A stretch of DNA of 64,000 bases from CAVSIS01 sp963814875 (GCA_963814875.1 CAWFFJ010000015.1:186001-250000), one strand, 5' to 3'; positions 46,131-57,399 are shown, counted from the first letter of the stretch. Translations and numbers: made by a program. The notes: generated from the letters alone by a model not told the origin.

Positions 46131-46159
46131 ATTGTATCTGGAGCGCACGCGGTGACCAA
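46131..46159 (-). promoter_or_regulatory. Sigma-70-type promoter of the lyase remnant
   Basis: Minus strand TTGGTC (46154-46159), 17 bp, TACAAT (46131-46136). It points at the decayed beta-eliminating lyase gene about 80 bp away. It is divergent from the phosphatase gene that starts at 46182. Confidence 0.6.
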
Positions 46160-46181
46160 CTGTGGCGTGTAGACTGCGCGC

Positions 46182-46607
46182 ATGAATCCGCTCAGGGTCC
46201 TGTTCTTGTGCATCGGAAACTCCTGTCGCTCGCCGATGGCGGAGGCCATGGCGCGCGCCCTCGGTCGTGGCCGGATTGCTGCGTTTTCGGCCGGCCTGGC
46301 ACCGATCGACCGGATCTCGCCCGGTACGCTCCTCGCCCTCGCCGAGCTTGGCTACTCCGCGGAGAGCCTCTCCACCAAAGGTCTTTCGGACGTCTCGCTC
46401 GGCGACATGGACGTGATCGTGAGCATGGTCGGAAAGGAGGGCCTGCGCCACCTCCCGACGAACATCCCAGCGCGGAGGATCGCGTGGTCGATCCGTGACC
46501 CCTTTGGCGAGGATGACGAGGTCTTCCTCGCCGTCGCCCGGCTGATCGACCGCCGCGTCCGCGCCCTCCTGGCTCAGCTCGAGGCCACGGAACTCCGCCG
46601 CCTGTAG
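46182..46607 (+). CDS. Low-molecular-weight protein tyrosine phosphatase family protein
   Basis: 141 residues. The catalytic loop is CIGNSCRSPMAEA (CX5R) at residues 10-22. A late DPFGEDDEVF stands where the general-acid aspartate is expected. The family holds phosphotyrosine phosphatases that act on bacterial tyrosine kinases, and ArsC-type arsenate reductases; the motif is closer to the phosphatases, but the extra cysteine at the loop leaves room for arsenate reductase. No kinase or polysaccharide locus is adjacent. Confidence 0.85.
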   Translation: MNPLRVLFLCIGNSCRSPMAEAMARALGRGRIAAFSAGLAPIDRISPGTLLALAELGYSAESLSTKGLSDVSLGDMDVIVSMVGKEGLRHLPTNIPARRIAWSIRDPFGEDDEVFLAVARLIDRRVRALLAQLEATELRRL

Positions 46608-46688
46608 GCGCTCTCACTGGGCGTGGATACGGCCGCCGAGCGACCGGCACTGGCACCGCCCACTGGAATCTCGTGGCACACTGGGCAG

Positions 46689-47195
46689 GTGACGTTCGAA
46701 GAGGTCTACCGGCGATTCCGCGCACCGGTGTGGCGGCTCGCGCGCCGCCTGACCGGAGGGGAGGAGGAGGCGCTCGACGCGAGCCAGGAAATCTTCCTCA
46801 GGGTATGGCGAGGGCTCGGCGGTTGGCGGGGAGAAGCCCAGCTCAGCACGTGGGTCTTCCAGATCGCGTGGAACTACCTGCGCTCCCTTCGCCGGCGGGA
46901 GATGGGCCGCGCGCGCGCGCTGTCGCTTGACCCCTCGGGCGGGGACGGAGAGGCCATCACGGTCCCCGATCCGGCGCCGGATCCCGAGCGCCGGGCCGAC
47001 GCGGCCGAGCGCCTCGGGCGGCTGGAAGGCGCTCTCGCGAGCCTCGGGGAGGCTCATCAGGTGGTGATCTGGCTGCGCGACGGCGAGGACCTGAGCTACG
47101 AGGAGATCGCAGCGGTGCTCGACGTGCCGATCGGAACCGTTCGCTCGCGCCTCGCTCGCGCCCGCGAGGCCCTGCGGCGGGCGGTGGAGGGATGA
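46689..47195 (+). CDS. ECF-type RNA polymerase sigma factor
   Basis: 168 residues from GTG 46689. Region 2 reads FRAPVWRLARRLTGGEEEALDASQEIFLRV (shown in parts: ALDASQEIFLRVWRGL), and STWVFQIAWNYLRSLRRRE covers 2.3-2.4. Region 4 reads LSYEEIAAVLDVPIGTVRSR. An upstream in-frame GTG at 46623 would add 22 residues with poor codon bias. The stop overlaps the anti-sigma start, a classic sigma/anti-sigma pair. The target genes are unknown. Confidence 0.92.
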   Translation: MTFEEVYRRFRAPVWRLARRLTGGEEEALDASQEIFLRVWRGLGGWRGEAQLSTWVFQIAWNYLRSLRRREMGRARALSLDPSGGDGEAITVPDPAPDPERRADAAERLGRLEGALASLGEAHQVVIWLRDGEDLSYEEIAAVLDVPIGTVRSRLARAREALRRAVEG

Positions 47196-48208
47196 TGAAC
47201 GAGGCGACTCTGGAGCTACTGAGCCGCTACCTGGACGACGACCTTGGGGGCGAGCAGCGGCAGGCGTTCGAGGTTCGGCTCGCAACCGAGCCCGAGCTGC
47301 GAATGCGGCTGGACCAGCTGAGCCGAGGCCGCGAGGCGGTCGCAGCGTTGGCGGCACGCGAGCAACCGCCGGCGACCCTGGAAGCGCTCGTGGAGCCACT
47401 GCGCCGGGCTCGAGCGCCGGCCGTGGTTGCGCGCCCTGCGTTTCGCTGGCTGGCCGCCGCGGCATCGGTGGCGGCCGCAGGCCTGCTCGCCCTGCAGCTC
47501 GCCCGCCAGCATCCGGCGCCGACGTCTACCGCACGGGTCGAGGGGGCGCGACCGCCGGTAGCGCAGTCCTCCGGCGGCCGTTACTACCAGCTCAAACCTC
47601 TGCCGCGCGCGGCCGACGCAGACCAGGCTCCGATCGGCGTCGCCGAGCGGCTGCTGCGCGACGTGCCGGCCACCCCGGTGCCAGAGCCGCTGCCGCCGTT
47701 GGAGGTGGTGGGACCGCTCGACGCCCCGCCCTCGTCCGCGAAAGTTGAGACCGGACGGCGTCAGGAGACGACCGTCGCCGGCGCTCCTGCCGCCGACGCG
47801 ACCGCCCGGGCTCGCGAGCCGAAATTCGAGGAGGTCGTGGTCGCCGAGGGTCAGCCCGCGACCGAGGACCACGAGGCTCGGCCAAGCCGGCTCGAGGCCG
47901 CCAAGGCCGGCAACGAGGGCGCCGGTACGCAGGCGGCCCAGCCCAGATCTTCGCCTCTGCCGGGAGTCATGTTCATCCAGACAAGCGCGGGCACGGTCCG
48001 TGTCCCCGTCTCGGGTCTCGTGGTGGGACGAACGCCAGTCGTTGTCCGGGTCGAGGTTCGCGGTGCGCGGATCTCCCGGGTCATGTCGGCAGCGGTCGGC
48101 CAGCCCCTGCCCGAGGGACTTGCCGCCGCCCTGGCCGGCAGCCCGGTGCCTGGGATCGGGGACGGCGAGTACATGGCGCGGCTGGAGCGTGCGCCTCGCC
48201 CGCGGTAG
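47192..48208 (+). CDS. Membrane-bound anti-sigma factor
   Basis: 338 residues. The cytoplasmic N-terminus (about 1-80, LELLSRYLDDDLGGEQRQAFE) resembles an anti-sigma domain but lacks the HxxxCxxC zinc motif. One helix (about 86-106, WLAAAASVAAAGLLALQLA) follows, then a proline- and alanine-rich periplasmic region and a small C-terminal domain (TSAGTVRVPVSGLVVG). The ATG overlaps the sigma gene by 4 nt. It should hold the sigma factor at the membrane until an envelope signal arrives. Confidence 0.82.
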   Translation: MMNEATLELLSRYLDDDLGGEQRQAFEVRLATEPELRMRLDQLSRGREAVAALAAREQPPATLEALVEPLRRARAPAVVARPAFRWLAAAASVAAAGLLALQLARQHPAPTSTARVEGARPPVAQSSGGRYYQLKPLPRAADADQAPIGVAERLLRDVPATPVPEPLPPLEVVGPLDAPPSSAKVETGRRQETTVAGAPAADATARAREPKFEEVVVAEGQPATEDHEARPSRLEAAKAGNEGAGTQAAQPRSSPLPGVMFIQTSAGTVRVPVSGLVVGRTPVVVRVEVRGARISRVMSAAVGQPLPEGLAAALAGSPVPGIGDGEYMARLERAPRPR

Positions 48209-48264
48209 GGTCGCAGGACAGGCTAGAATGGAGGTCCGACCGAGGTTAGGGGAGGGTCGAAGGC

Positions 48265-48648
48265 ATGCAAAGCCTGCGCCGAGTCATGATCGCCGACGAC
48301 AACCGCGTTTTCCGTGCCGTGCTGCGGGAGCTTTTTGAAGACATGAACGCAGAGGTCGTGGAGGCGGCCAACGGCCGCGATGCCTATGAGAAGGTCATGT
48401 CAGAGTCCTTCGACCTCCTGGTCATCGACCTCTTGATGCCGTTGATGGACGGCTTCGAGGTGATGACGAAGCTCCAGGCCGCGCCGGCCGATCAGCGTCC
48501 GGTGGTGTTCTTCACCACCGCCGTCTACAAAGGGCGGCGGTGGGAGAACGAGGCCATCCACACCTACGCGGCGGACGAGTTCCTACCCAAGCCGATCGAC
48601 CCAGAGACCCTGGAGGCCGCCGTCAAGCGCCACTTCACAGTTTCCTGA
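48265..48648 (+). CDS. Single-domain response regulator (CheY-like receiver)
   Basis: 127 residues with the receiver residues: acidic pair in IADDN (10-11), phospho-acceptor Asp in LLVIDLLMP (about 54), Thr in FFTTAVY and Lys in FLPKPID. There is no output domain. Upstream are a TAGAAT (48224-48229) -10-like box and GGGAGG before the ATG. No sensor kinase gene is adjacent, so the partner is elsewhere. It lies convergent to the STAS gene. Confidence 0.93.
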   Translation: MQSLRRVMIADDNRVFRAVLRELFEDMNAEVVEAANGRDAYEKVMSESFDLLVIDLLMPLMDGFEVMTKLQAAPADQRPVVFFTTAVYKGRRWENEAIHTYAADEFLPKPIDPETLEAAVKRHFTVS

Positions 48649-48704
48649 CGGCGGACCGCGCGAAAGGGGGCCCTCCCAGGGCCACGACGGGGCAGGGCTC
48701 GGGC

Positions 48705-49046
48705 TCAGCGGCGCAGCGCAGTGAGGGCTTCCTGCTCAGTATCGTAGACATCGAAGACCGTGATCAACTGCGTGACCTGGAGGATGTCGTTGATCTTGGG
48801 CGAGAGCCTCAGGAGCTTGAGCTGTCCGTCGCGCTTGGTCACCGTGGTGTAGCAGGCGACCATCTCGCCGATTCCGGAGGAGTCGATCGCGTTCACCCCG
48901 GCGAGGTCAACGACGATCTTCGAATGGCCGGTATCGAGCGCCTGGTGGATCAGCTCGCGGAGCTTGACGTCGCCGCTGCCGATGGTGATCTTTCCCGAAA
49001 GCTCGATGATGCGAACGTCGTCGAGGTCACGGATCGTGCTCTTCAT
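48705..49046 (-). CDS. STAS-domain anti-anti-sigma factor
   Basis: 113 residues, single STAS domain with the phosphorylation loop VNAIDSSGIGEMVACY. The serine in DSSG is the usual kinase target. ATG 49046 with GGGAG upstream is chosen; it overlaps the RsbW-like gene by 20 bp, so they are co-translated. The kinase would phosphorylate it and a PP2C phosphatase, such as the one at 4.4 kb, would reverse this. The final target is not visible. Confidence 0.92.
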   Translation of the reverse strand: MKSTIRDLDDVRIIELSGKITIGSGDVKLRELIHQALDTGHSKIVVDLAGVNAIDSSGIGEMVACYTTVTKRDGQLKLLRLSPKINDILQVTQLITVFDVYDTEQEALTALRR

Positions 49047-49491
49047 GCTCCCCACTCCCTTCGAGGGGCTGCACCCGGCGGGTCATCTCCACCGTCGTGC
49101 CGCCGTGGCTGCGGGTCGAGTACTCCACCCTGTCCATGAACTGCCGCATGTAGAAGATGCCGCGACCGCTTGGGCGGAGCAGGTTCTCGGGGTCTGTCGG
49201 GTCCGGGATCGACGCCGGGTCGAAGCCTGAGCCCTGGTCGCTGACCATGATCGTGAAAGTGTCGCCGGCCAGACGGTATTCCACCTCGACCGGCAGGCTC
49301 GGGTTCTCGCGATTGCCATGTCGGATCGCGTTGGCGAGAGCCTCGCGCAGCGCGGTGACCAGCCAGTAGCGATCCTCACGGGCACACCCGGCTGCGGCAC
49401 AGGTCTCGACCAGGGCGCACTCCGCCACCTCAATGCTGTCAAAACGGCTGGCCAGAACCAGCACGGTGTGGACGTCTGCGGCCTGTGGCAT
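49027..49491 (-). CDS. RsbW-like serine kinase (HATPase) / anti-sigma factor
   Basis: 154 residues from ATG 49491. The GHKL ATPase motifs are visible: N box EALANAIRHGN, G1 box SDQGSGFDP, and G2 box RPSGRGIFYMRQFMD. It is the partner of the STAS protein encoded directly downstream. No sigma-B-like gene is next to it; the ECF gene 2 kb away has its own anti-sigma, so the output may be another protein rather than a sigma factor. Confidence 0.92.
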   Translation of the reverse strand: MPQAADVHTVLVLASRFDSIEVAECALVETCAAAGCAREDRYWLVTALREALANAIRHGNRENPSLPVEVEYRLAGDTFTIMVSDQGSGFDPASIPDPTDPENLLRPSGRGIFYMRQFMDRVEYSTRSHGGTTVEMTRRVQPLEGSGEHEEHDP

Positions 49492-49546
49492 GGCCCGCGA
49501 AGAGTACCCCAGGGACCGCTGGAGCGGCAACTCGGCTCGGGCAGTT

Positions 49547-49915
49547 TCAGTCGTAATCCGGACCGTCGTCGTCGTGGTCGTCCTCGGATGGCTCGACCAT
49601 CTTCAAGATCCACTCGTGAAAGGCGCGCTCCGCAGCATCGACCGGAAGCGCGAGAATCTCGGGCAGCTCATAGGAGTGCAGCTCACGGATCGCCTCCGAA
49701 ACCTGGTCGAACAGGCGGCGAGGCGTCTTGACCACCAGAAGGTACTCGGTGTCCTCGCAGACCTTGCCCTTCCATCGGTAGATCGAGCGCAGACAGGGCA
49801 CGATGTTGATGCAGGTGGCAAGCCGCCGGGCGATGAGCTCCTCGGAAATCTCGACCGCCTGCTGCTCGGTGCCGACCGAGGTGAGGACGAGGCAGATCGA
49901 CTCGAGCTCGCTCAT
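49547..49915 (-). CDS. cutA: CutA1 divalent-cation tolerance protein
   Basis: 122 residues, a trimeric ferredoxin-like fold. The family strands LVLTSVGTEQQAVEISEELI and RRLATCINIVPCLRSIYRWKG are clear, as are YLLVVKTPRRLFDQV and SYELPEILALPV. The C-terminal tail is acidic. The family is linked to copper tolerance, but the biochemical role is still unclear. Confidence 0.95.
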   Translation of the reverse strand: MSELESICLVLTSVGTEQQAVEISEELIARRLATCINIVPCLRSIYRWKGKVCEDTEYLLVVKTPRRLFDQVSEAIRELHSYELPEILALPVDAAERAFHEWILKMVEPSEDDHDDDGPDYD

Positions 49916-49983
49916 GTTGGCACGCTAGCGAAATCGCCGTTCCGAGTCAAGAAAGGCGCGGCCCGGTCGGATGGAGTGGGCGC

Positions 49984-50589
49984 TCAGTAGCGCCGCAGGA
50001 GTCCGACCACGACGCCCTGGACAAGCACTCGGTCGGCGGCGACCACGAGAGGCGCCACGGACGCGTTCGCGGGCTCAAGCCGGACGGTGGCCGGATCGGG
50101 ACGAAAGAGGCGTTTGAGCGTCGTTTCCGTGCGATCGACCAGCGCGACCACCACTTCGCCGTCGGCGGCGCGATTGCGGCGCTGCACCACAACCAGATCA
50201 CCGTCGTGAATACCGTCGTCGACCATCGAGTCGCCGCGAACCTTGAGCACGTAGTGGTCACCCCGGCGCAGCATGTCAGGCGGAACGGCGACGGTGTCAT
50301 CGCCTTCCCAGGACTCGATCGGGGTGCCGGCGGCGACGGTGCCCAACAGCGGCAGTTGGGGTGCAGCTCCTACAAACTCATCGGAGAGCTCAAGCCCTCG
50401 TTTCTGGTGCTTGGTCTTGTGCAGGAGGCCCTTGGCAACCAGGAGCGCAACGTGCTTCTGGGCGCTCGCGGTTGAGGAGAACCCGAAGTGCTCGGAGATT
50501 TCGCGAAGGGTCGGCGCGACCTCGCGAGCCTCGACGGTGCGCTGGATATAGTCGAGAACCTCACGCTGGCGGTCGGTCAGAAAGGTCAT
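49984..50589 (-). CDS. lexA: SOS repressor LexA
   Basis: 201 residues. The N-terminal helix-turn-helix includes PTLREISEHFGFSSTASAQKH. The self-cleavage site is the Ala-Gly in GTVAAGTPI. The Ser/Lys dyad is in KVRGDSMVDDGI and VALVDRTETTLKRL. Under DNA damage RecA triggers cleavage. The promoter upstream holds a GTTC-N7-GTTC box, so LexA probably represses itself. Confidence 0.97.
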   Translation of the reverse strand: MTFLTDRQREVLDYIQRTVEAREVAPTLREISEHFGFSSTASAQKHVALLVAKGLLHKTKHQKRGLELSDEFVGAAPQLPLLGTVAAGTPIESWEGDDTVAVPPDMLRRGDHYVLKVRGDSMVDDGIHDGDLVVVQRRNRAADGEVVVALVDRTETTLKRLFRPDPATVRLEPANASVAPLVVAADRVLVQGVVVGLLRRY

Positions 50590-50625
50590 CGGTCACCCCC
50601 GGCCGTCGATCGCTCACCACAACCG

Positions 50626-50656
50626 GAACGATAGGTGAACATGAGGCGTACGTCAA
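50626..50656 (-). promoter_or_regulatory. lexA promoter with GTTC-N7-GTTC LexA box
   Basis: On the minus strand TTGACG (50651-50656), 17 bp, TATCGT (50628-50633). A direct repeat GTTC-N7-GTTC occupies 50626-50640 and covers the -10 box. This is the spacing and sequence of the alphaproteobacterial-type LexA box. LexA bound there would block its own promoter. Confidence 0.75.
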
Positions 50657-50697
50657 GGCAAGGCCACGCCATCGACGCCTGACGGCCAGAGGAGGAA

Positions 50698-50774
50698 TGG
50701 TCGGGGCGAGTGGATTTGAACCACCGACCTCACGGTCCCGAACCGTGCGCTCTGCCAGGCTGAGCTACGCCCCG
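50698..50774 (-). tRNA. tRNA-Pro (anticodon CGG)
   Basis: 77 nt with acceptor CGGGGCG pairing CGCCCCG, discriminator A and encoded CCA (50698-50700). Anticodon stem CACGG/CCGTG with loop TTCGGGA gives CGG. The D-arm GTAGCTCAGCCTGGCAGAGC and T-arm GGTGGTTCAAATCCACT are standard. It lies just upstream of lexA, same strand. Confidence 0.97.
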
Positions 50775-50898
50775 ATTCGCCAAGGGCGGCCATTCTAGAT
50801 CAGGGTGGTGGGGTTGGCAAGGCCCCGCCCGCAGGACCTCGGGGCGCGGCCGGGCCCCCACCAAGCAGCCCGTACCGCGGCGTCCCATGAGGGGGGTC

Positions 50899-51068
50899 CT
50901 AGAGGCCCGGCCGGAAACCTCCTCACGGCTGCGAATCGCGACTGAGGTGCAATCTGCTGCGCCGGAAGTTCTTGAAGTAGAAGGACGACATCTGCGCCCT
51001 TCCGGCGCCGCATCTCACGCCTCCTCGCGATTCTCGCTTCGCGGGGGGGTTCCCGGCCAGGCCTCTAG
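50899..51068. repeat. 170-bp near-palindrome (MITE- or hairpin-like element)
   Basis: The outer arms at 50899-50919 and 51048-51068 match as inverted repeats at 19 of 21 positions and both end in CTAG. The inner arms GCGCCGGAAG (50959-50968) and CTTCCGGCGC (50999-51008) are perfect. Between them, segments around GCGAATCGC and GCGATTCTCGC also pair. The two 70-base halves are the same length and are mostly complementary around a 30-base loop. The right arm contains the NSS transporter stop codon. No open frame is inside. Confidence 0.7.
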
Positions 51069-52405
51069 ATGAATCGCGTGATGAGAATGATGACGATGAA
51101 GATCGGACACACCACCCCGATGAAGACCCACCACACCGGGGCGAGTCTGCGGAAGACAGGCGCGCTCACAGCAATCTCCTCCGAGGCGCGCCGCAGGCCC
51201 CACACGAATGTGGCGAAGAGACACAGCAGCAGGGCCCCGAGGGGCAGCGAGAGGTTCACCCAGAGGAAGTCCATCAGGCTGAAGAACCCGGTCTGTCCGA
51301 GGATTTGCGCCGACGCCAGCGGCTCGGCGCCGACCCACGCGAGGGCCGATGGAATGCCGACCACCAGCGTGATCCCGCCGGCCGTCCAAACCGTGCGCGT
51401 GCGCGGCCAGCCGAGCTCATCGATGAAGTAGGCCGCCACTACCTCGAGCAGCGACACGGTGGAGGTCAGGGCCGCGACCCCGAGCAGGAAGAAGAACACC
51501 GCGCCGACCAGGTCGCCCCCTGGCGTCATGCGGGCGAAGACCTCGGGTAGAACCTTGAAGATGAGGGTCGGTCCCGCACCAGGCTCCTGTCCGAGGGCGA
51601 ACACGGCGGGAAAGATCATGAACCCGGCAAGAACCGCGATCAGGGTGTCGGCGAACACCACGGCAAGGCCGCAGGTGAGGAGATTCTGCCGTTTGGAGAG
51701 GTAGGAGCCATAGGTGAGCATGGCGCCCATGCCCAGCGAGAGCGAGAAGAACGCCTGCGCCATCGCCTCGAGCACCACCCTCCAGCCTATCTTGGAGAAG
51801 TCGGGGTGGATCAGCCAGCGGACACCGGCGCCGGACCCCGGCAGCAACAGGCCTCGGATGATGATGGCGACCATCATGACAAGCAACAGCGGCATCAGGA
51901 TCTTGGACCAGCGCTCGATGCCACGCTGCACGCCGCCGACAACCACCAGCACGGTGAGGATCAGGAACAGCGCGAAAAACACCATCGAGTCCCACGCGCC
52001 GAAGCCGGTGAAGAGCACCCGGCCGGTGATCACGCGTTGGCTGTAGTCGATGAAGACCGCGAGCACCTCGCCGGCGATCACGGCGTAGAACGAGAGGATG
52101 CCGACCCCGGTCGCCACAGCGAGGTAGCCCACGAGCTGCCACGGCCCGCGCGGTCGCAGCGACCGGATCGCCCCGACGGGGTTCTTCTGGGTGGCGCGGC
52201 CGAGGGAGATCTCGAGCAGCATCACCGGCAGGCCGAGCGCGAGGACGCAGACCAGGTACACGAGAACGAAGGCGCCGCCGCCGTTCTCGCCGGCCGAGTA
52301 CGGGAATCGCCAGATGTTGCCGAGCCCGATGGCCGAGCCGGCGGCGGCGAGGATGAACCCGAGCTGGGAGCTCCACTGACCTCGGTCGGGGGCGGGGCCG
52401 GTCAC
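51065..52405 (-). CDS. Sodium-dependent amino-acid transporter (NSS/SNF family)
   Basis: 446 residues and about 12 membrane segments of the LeuT fold. The first helix region GSAIGLGNIWRFPYSAGENG is the sodium/substrate signature. Later loops PVMLLEISLGRATQ and LSLGMGAMLTYGSYLSK match bacterial NSS proteins. It probably imports an amino acid with sodium. GTG 52405 is chosen because GGAGGA lies 5 nt upstream; an ATG 12 bases earlier would place that sequence inside the gene. The TAG stop lies in the arm of a long palindrome. Confidence 0.93.
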   Translation of the reverse strand: MTGPAPDRGQWSSQLGFILAAAGSAIGLGNIWRFPYSAGENGGGAFVLVYLVCVLALGLPVMLLEISLGRATQKNPVGAIRSLRPRGPWQLVGYLAVATGVGILSFYAVIAGEVLAVFIDYSQRVITGRVLFTGFGAWDSMVFFALFLILTVLVVVGGVQRGIERWSKILMPLLLVMMVAIIIRGLLLPGSGAGVRWLIHPDFSKIGWRVVLEAMAQAFFSLSLGMGAMLTYGSYLSKRQNLLTCGLAVVFADTLIAVLAGFMIFPAVFALGQEPGAGPTLIFKVLPEVFARMTPGGDLVGAVFFFLLGVAALTSTVSLLEVVAAYFIDELGWPRTRTVWTAGGITLVVGIPSALAWVGAEPLASAQILGQTGFFSLMDFLWVNLSLPLGALLLCLFATFVWGLRRASEEIAVSAPVFRRLAPVWWVFIGVVCPIFIVIILITRFI

Positions 52406-52543
52406 GCATTCCTCCATGCGCTCGGACACCGGCGATCGACCGGCCCGCACACTCGAGGTGCCGCGCCGGCATGGCGTCCGAAGGTGCTGATGGCGCCACG
52501 CTAGCCGTCGCGGGATGGGTTGTCAAACTCTCAAAATCAAAGA

Positions 52544-52568
52544 CCGCGGCAGGGCGACCCTGCCGCGG
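52544..52568 (-). terminator. Rho-independent terminator of the atp operon
   Basis: A perfect 11-bp stem CCGCGGCAGGG / CCCTGCCGCGG with a 3-base loop. In the atp direction it is followed by TCTTTGATTTTG, a T-rich tract. It begins 27 bp after the atpC stop. Confidence 0.88.
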
Positions 52569-52594
52569 CCGGAGAGCTTACGCGGGTCCCTTGG

Positions 52595-52993
52595 TCAGGC
52601 GCCGGCCACGGCGATCCGGGTCTCGGCGAGGCGCAGGCGCGAGGTGAGCTCGTCAATCTGCTCCGCACTGGCCGTCTTCATGGCGCTCTGGATTTCATCG
52701 CGCTCGCGGCGGGCGGCATCGACATCAACGTCCTTCGGCCATTCGGCGAGGTCGGCGAGCACCGTCACGCGATCCGGCATAACCTCGGCGAAGCCCCCCT
52801 GGACGACCATTTTCTCGACGCCCTTAGCGGTGCGGTAGCGCAGCTCGCCGGTCGCGAGCGAGGTCAGCAGCGGGGTGTGGCCGGGTAGGACACCGAGCTC
52901 GCCAAGGGTTCCCGGCATCTCGACCGTGGCCACCTCGGCCTCGACCATCACCCGCTGCGGGGTGACGACCTCGAGGCGCAGGGTCTCGTTCAT
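52595..52993 (-). CDS. atpC: ATP synthase F1 epsilon subunit
   Basis: 132 residues. The beta-sandwich domain has RLEVVTPQRVMVEAEVATVEMPG (in parts) and LGVLPGHTPLLTSLATGELRYR, typical of epsilon. A helical C-terminus follows. It joins the gamma shaft and can inhibit ATP hydrolysis. It starts 1 base after atpD, last gene of the operon before the terminator. Confidence 0.95.
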   Translation of the reverse strand: MNETLRLEVVTPQRVMVEAEVATVEMPGTLGELGVLPGHTPLLTSLATGELRYRTAKGVEKMVVQGGFAEVMPDRVTVLADLAEWPKDVDVDAARRERDEIQSAMKTASAEQIDELTSRLRLAETRIAVAGA

Positions 52994-52994
52994 C

Positions 52995-54440
<1,446 letters not shown>

Positions 54441-54453
54441 CCTGCTCGACTCC

Positions 54454-55306
54454 CTAGTCTCCCAGCGCCTGGGCGCCGGACACGATTTCGATGAGTTCCT
54501 TGGTGATCGCCGCCTGGCGGGTGCGGTTGTACAGCATCGTCAGGCTTTCGATCATCTCTTTGGCGTTCTTGGTGGCGGCGTCCATCGCCGTCATGCGGGC
54601 CGCCTGCTCGGCGGCCGCGGAGTCATAGAGGCTGCGCTGGACCTGGGTCTGGACATGGCGAGGGAGCAGCTCGGCGAGAAGGGTCGGAGCGTCCGGCTCG
54701 TAAAGGAAGTCGACCCTTGCCTCGTCGCCCAGCTCCGCCTCCGGCGGGTCGATGGGGAGCAGACGCTGGAGAGTGAACTCGTAACGGATCAGGCTCGCGA
54801 AGCGGTTGTAGCACAGCCACACTTCGCCGACCTGACCCGAGGTGAACTCCTCGATGAACTGGTTGCCCAGCCGGCGACCTTCGCCGCCCTCGAGCGAGGA
54901 CATCGTCTCGCGCTCCTCGTGGGCGATCGTCCACTGCCGTCGCCGGAAGTAGTCCGACGCCTTGCGTCCGATCGCGACCACCTCGGCTTCGCCCCAACGC
55001 TCACCGCGCAGCTCGCGCTCGGCGGCGCGCAGCAGGTTGGCGTTGAAAGAGCCGCACAGGCCCTTGTCCGAGGAGATCACCACCAGCCACACGCGCTCGG
55101 ACTGCGGCCGCTCGAGCAAGGGGTGGCTATGCTCGGTGCGGGCGGCGACGTCGGCGAGCACCCGCGCGAGACGGTCGGCGTACGGCCTCGCCTGCGTGAT
55201 GCGCGCCTGGGCTCGGCGCAGCTTCGCAGCCGCGACCATCTTCATCGCCTTGGTGATCTGCTGGGTACCCTTGACCGAGCGGATCCGCCGGCGCAGGTCT
55301 CTCGTG

Positions 55307-55314
<8 letters not shown>
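54454..55314 (-). CDS. atpG: ATP synthase F1 gamma subunit
   Basis: 286 residues. The N-terminal coiled helix RRRIRSVKGTQQITKAMKMVA and the C-terminal TKNAKEMIESLTMLYNRTRQA are the conserved shaft ends. SSDKGLCGSFNANLL is the mid motif. Gamma turns inside the alpha3beta3 ring. It overlaps atpA by 8 bp. Confidence 0.97.
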
Positions 55315-56839
<1,525 letters not shown>

Positions 56840-56846
56840 GGTCTCC

Positions 56847-57398
56847 CTACCCCTGTTCTGCACCGGCCTGGCGGCGCAGCTGATCGATCTGACCCACCAG
56901 CGAACCGTCGAAAACCTTCGAGCCGACCTGCACCCGGAAGCCGGCGAGCAGCTCGGGCTTGGCGACGAACTCCGGGACCACGTCGGCGTGGACCACTCCC
57001 TCGAGCACCGAGATCAGCTTCTTCTGCTGACCGGCGGCGAGCGGGATCGGCGTTTCCACCCGGGCGCGGACCCGGCCCATGCTGCGGTCGACCACCTCGC
57101 GGTAGGCAGCGACGACCTCGGGCAGCTGCTCGAGCCGATAGTGCCGCTGCAGCACGTGCAGGAAACGGCGCGTGGTCCCGATGATTCCGAGCCCGTCCAT
57201 GACCTCATCGAGGATCGTTGTCTTGGTTTCCGGGCTGACCGTCGGCGTCACCATGACTCGGTTCAGCTCGGGCACCGCGTGCAGCGCCTCGACCATCGCG
57301 GCGAGCTCGCCGGCGCTGCGTTCGACGGCCTCGGCGCCCTCGCCGTCGAGCACGGAAAAGAAGGCGCGGGCGTACGGCATGGCGCGGAATCGTGCCAT
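56847..57398 (-). CDS. atpH: ATP synthase F1 delta subunit
   Basis: 183 residues from ATG 57398. The start MPYARAFFSVLDGEGAEAV and the C-terminal DGSLVGQIDQLRRQ are the recognised ends of delta (OSCP). It ties F1 to the b stalk. It lies 7 bp before atpA. Confidence 0.94.
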   Translation of the reverse strand: MARFRAMPYARAFFSVLDGEGAEAVERSAGELAAMVEALHAVPELNRVMVTPTVSPETKTTILDEVMDGLGIIGTTRRFLHVLQRHYRLEQLPEVVAAYREVVDRSMGRVRARVETPIPLAAGQQKKLISVLEGVVHADVVPEFVAKPELLAGFRVQVGSKVFDGSLVGQIDQLRRQAGAEQG

Positions 57399-57399
57399 C

